Assembly: GCA_027307295.1 (NCBI GenBank)
Contig: DAHUXF010000036.1
Coordinates: 1-13,480, forward strand
Length of the DNA: 13,480 nucleotides
From: Acidobacteriaceae bacterium
GTDB taxonomy: Bacteria > Acidobacteriota > Terriglobia > Terriglobales > Acidobacteriaceae
Direction: 5' to 3'
Shown piece by piece: positions 11,115 through 13,480 of the stretch. A model generated the notes under the pieces. That model worked only from the letters and a program-made list of their open reading frames with translations. It was not told the origin of the DNA and did not search any database. Both the position numbers and the translations under genes were made by a program. Every line of letters begins with the position of its first letter. Position 1 is the stretch's first letter.

Positions 11115-13480
11115 ATGTCTAAGTGTTCATCCGCTGCCAATAGGTTATCGAATCGTGGTCTTCTCCTTGGTACAGGATTCTTCCGGCAGTTGATAAGCTT
11201 GGGCCTGGTCTGGGCCATGGCCATGACGTCATTGCCCGCGTATGCGACCGAAAACACCCAGATAAAATGGGAGCGAGGCTGGGTGCCGGATGCATGGCGG
11301 GCCTCGGCACTGGATTCCGGAGCAACCGGTAGCGGTGCATCAAAGGCAGAATTCTCTGGGACTAAGAATGGCTCCACTGATTCCAGAACTATCCAACAGG
11401 CGTTGATTGACAAGGCACAGCAGAATTCCGATCGTGACTTGCGAGTCAAGACAACGGCCTTGCATGCGATACAAAATCCAAAAGGCGACGGCAGGTTGTC
11501 GGCAGGTACCGGCACCTTCAATATAAGCGCAGGACTGAATACATCTTCAACCCGCAGCAATCCAGCCCGCTTCCTGGCCATGTCCGCTCTGCCGGGACTC
11601 TCCGCATTGCCGGTGCAAGCTTCCACCAATTCCATGCTGCAGGTCTCAGTAGGATTTGCAGACAGCTCCTCTGCGAGCGCCAATTTTCCCGAGCCCTGGA
11701 ATGAGAACAACCCGCTGGTGAACTTTATAGGCGGCGGTGCCAGCTATCGTGCCGGAGCTATTCGGCTGGACAATCCGAACAATGCAGCCGTCAGCATAGA
11801 TAGCGTTACGGTTGATCTGGGCCGGCCAGGTCCCGTGTTTCAGTTGTGGACCAACATCACGGTGCCAGCCAATGGTTCAGCTATCCTGACGCAGACAGCA
11901 GACGGAAATTTCAATACCAGCGCGTCGCCCCTTGTGGGCTGCGGGCAGGCGTTGACTGCGAATGAGACGCGGATTCCGAAGATTACTGTCACGGTTGGCG
12001 GAGCCAGCACGAACTATGCCGACACTGCCCATGTATTGGATACCGGCGGCTTCGATTCAAGCTGCCGCGGCAACCAGTCTCTGGGGTGGCGCGCGGTAAG
12101 CACGGTGGGAAGTGAAGCTCCGGCAGAATCGGTTCAACTGTCTGGAGAAAACGCGCCTCATGCCGTAGGTACCGCAAACACGCTCAACATTCAAGCGAAG
12201 GATGCGGGGAACCAGCCGCTGGCTAATGTTGCCGTGGCGCTGACGGTAGTCAATGGACCAAACCGTGGCCAGACTTTTCCGGGAACAACGGATGCCTTCG
12301 GCAACGCCATTATTCCCTATTCAAGCACAGCCCAGGGAACGGACCTGCTCCAGGCGATCATCTCGAATCTGAGCGGCGGAGTTACGCAGTCTCAGCAGGT
12401 CTCAAGCACTTGGACTTCGGCGGATGCTTGCCCGCCACCGGCGCAAAATCCCGCAGCCACGCAGCTTATTTACATCGGGCAGACTACAACCAGCTTTGGC
12501 AGCCCGATTACGCTTGCTGCCCTGCTTACTGACGGCACAGGAAACCCGCTGAGCCAGCGAACGATTTCCATGAGTTTCGCAGGCCAGGCACTAACGGCAA
12601 CTACGGATGCGAACGGCGTAGCCAGCCTTGCGGTTTCGTCTTTGCCTGTAGGTGTAACCGCGATTGCCATGAGCTTTGCTGGCGACCAGAACTTCCAAGC
12701 GGCGCAACTGAACTCCACAGTGACCGTTCAACCCGCTGCGACGCTGTTGCGATATACCGGAACTAGCCTGTTTACTTCCCTGGGGCAGCAGACCGTATCT
12801 GCCATGCTGACAGATGCCCAGGGACGAATCGCGATTGCGAACCGGACAGTGAGCTTCGTTTTTAACGGAGCAACCGTCAGTGGGACGACTGATATCAATG
12901 GCACCGCCACTGCGGCTTTCAATTTTCAGACTGCGCAAACCACTGGCGCGGCCCAGCTGCAAATCAGCTTTGCCGGGGACGCGGATTTCCAGGCCAGTTC
13001 GCGCGCCGCGAGCGTGCAGGTTTACCAGACTACGACCTTCGTCATTTGGGGCGGAAACAGCACCGGATTGAAAATCGGACAAAGAGTGAACTTCTTCGGC
13101 CAGGACTGGGCGGACCAGATCCAGGACCGGGAGTTGCGTGAGGATATTGAGTTTAACGGCTTTGCTCTGCTGGGACCGAAGCTGGACCACGAGCACGATC
13201 ACGATAATCAGTCGCCACCACCGCCGCCGGTTACGCTGATAAGCCAATGCCAGGCGCTCACCACCAGCCAAACCGTGACTCCTGGCTGCTGGCATACCGG
13301 CGATGATCAAAGCCGTGATGACCAGAGGCCACCGAAAATTCTGCCCAACTTGATTGAGGTCATTGTTGCCACGGCCATACGTGACGGCGACGATCATGGG
13401 ACGTTCGGCAATATCGCCTGCGGCGTTGTGCTGAAGGTCGAACCGCGTAAGGAAGGGGACGACCAGGAAGACGATGAGCA
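11115..13480 (+). CDS. Secreted Ig-repeat protein, partial (runs off the window)
   Basis: The frame is open for 788 codons to the window end. ATG 11115 is preceded by GAAAGGA ten bases upstream. A signal peptide covers residues 1-44, ending PAYA before TENTQ, with a long polar N-region. Residues 45-330 form an N-terminal domain, and two Cys pairs may lie within it. Three bacterial Ig-like domains follow: about 335-434 (Big_1-like), 446-540 and 541-638. The last two each begin PAAT and end with an AGD..FQA signature (SFAGDQNFQAA, SFAGDADFQAS). A 'VIWGGNSTGLKIGQRVNFFG' module starts near 643, then a His/Asp-rich DHEHDHD and five-Pro stretch near 690-705 and an acidic tail. Such proteins are usually surface adhesins or matrix parts. 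The end of the C-terminal domain is probably close. It lies downstream of the CHAT/sigma cassette and may be its target gene or substrate. Confidence 0.88.
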   Translation, partial: MSKCSSAANRLSNRGLLLGTGFFRQLISLGLVWAMAMTSLPAYATENTQIKWERGWVPDAWRASALDSGATGSGASKAEFSGTKNGSTDSRTIQQALIDKAQQNSDRDLRVKTTALHAIQNPKGDGRLSAGTGTFNISAGLNTSSTRSNPARFLAMSALPGLSALPVQASTNSMLQVSVGFADSSSASANFPEPWNENNPLVNFIGGGASYRAGAIRLDNPNNAAVSIDSVTVDLGRPGPVFQLWTNITVPANGSAILTQTADGNFNTSASPLVGCGQALTANETRIPKITVTVGGASTNYADTAHVLDTGGFDSSCRGNQSLGWRAVSTVGSEAPAESVQLSGENAPHAVGTANTLNIQAKDAGNQPLANVAVALTVVNGPNRGQTFPGTTDAFGNAIIPYSSTAQGTDLLQAIISNLSGGVTQSQQVSSTWTSADACPPPAQNPAATQLIYIGQTTTSFGSPITLAALLTDGTGNPLSQRTISMSFAGQALTATTDANGVASLAVSSLPVGVTAIAMSFAGDQNFQAAQLNSTVTVQPAATLLRYTGTSLFTSLGQQTVSAMLTDAQGRIAIANRTVSFVFNGATVSGTTDINGTATAAFNFQTAQTTGAAQLQISFAGDADFQASSRAASVQVYQTTTFVIWGGNSTGLKIGQRVNFFGQDWADQIQDRELREDIEFNGFALLGPKLDHEHDHDNQSPPPPPVTLISQCQALTTSQTVTPGCWHTGDDQSRDDQRPPKILPNLIEVIVATAIRDGDDHGTFGNIACGVVLKVEPRKEGDDQEDDE

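Noticed and set aside
11069..11710. Minus-strand frame of 213 codons over the start of the Ig-repeat gene
   Set aside because: It covers the leader and signal peptide of a well-supported gene and shows no motif or ribosome site.
12591..13397. Long minus-strand open frame (268 codons) inside the Ig-repeat gene
   Set aside because: The plus strand is open for 788 codons with signal peptide, Ig repeats and a ribosome site. The minus frame has no domain and mirrors the codon structure of the plus gene.

Overview
The window looks like chromosomal DNA from an Acidobacteriota species (class Terriglobia is my best guess). This rests on the gene set rather than on any marker gene: a PDZ-TPR-CHAT protein followed by an ECF-like sigma factor and a zinc-less membrane anti-sigma-like protein, a secreted Ig-repeat protein with a 'VIWGGN...GQRV.FFG' module, an M50/CBS protease, and small zinc-ribbon and 'IRYLDPDG' proteins that resemble hypotheticals I associate with that phylum. 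No rRNA, complete tRNA, CRISPR array, transposase or integrase was seen.

Left half (1-5310). Genes run mainly on the minus strand: a 758-residue exported protein of unknown function (383-2659), a 72-residue small protein (2783-3001), a truncated alpha-glucan phosphorylase (3090-3332) directly behind a site-2 protease with two CBS domains (3333-4508), and an 80-residue zinc-ribbon-like protein (4813-5055). A frameshifted universal-stress-protein remnant (4610-4751, plus strand) and a tRNA 3'-end remnant (5282-5309) show that the block is partly decayed. Four CRP/FNR-type palindromes (TGTGA-N6-TCACA type) lie in intergenic DNA. Two of them sit exactly 52 bp upstream of the starts of the two small genes, so the block looks like a CRP/FNR-controlled stress or energy-limitation cluster.

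Middle (5310-5746). I see no convincing gene here. Three near-identical 12-14 bp repeats precede the large gene.

Right half (5747-13480, plus strand). A three-gene set encodes an exported PDZ-TPR-CHAT caspase-like protease with an intact His/Cys dyad (5747-9046), a sigma-70/ECF-like factor with a GTG start (9070-9693), and a single-pass membrane anti-sigma-like protein with a TTG start (9773-10681). After 433 bp of non-coding DNA with several hairpins comes a secreted Ig-repeat protein (11115 to beyond the window end, 788 codons open).

Working model (inference). The exported CHAT protease could cut the outer domain of the anti-sigma protein, releasing the sigma factor to drive envelope genes such as the Ig-repeat protein. 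A site-2 protease encoded 1.2 kb away could make the second cut. The logic resembles DegS/RseA/RseP signalling and, in its parts list, the Csx29 (TPR-CHAT)/Csx30/RpoE module of type III-E CRISPR loci. The sequence shows the parts and their order, not the reaction.
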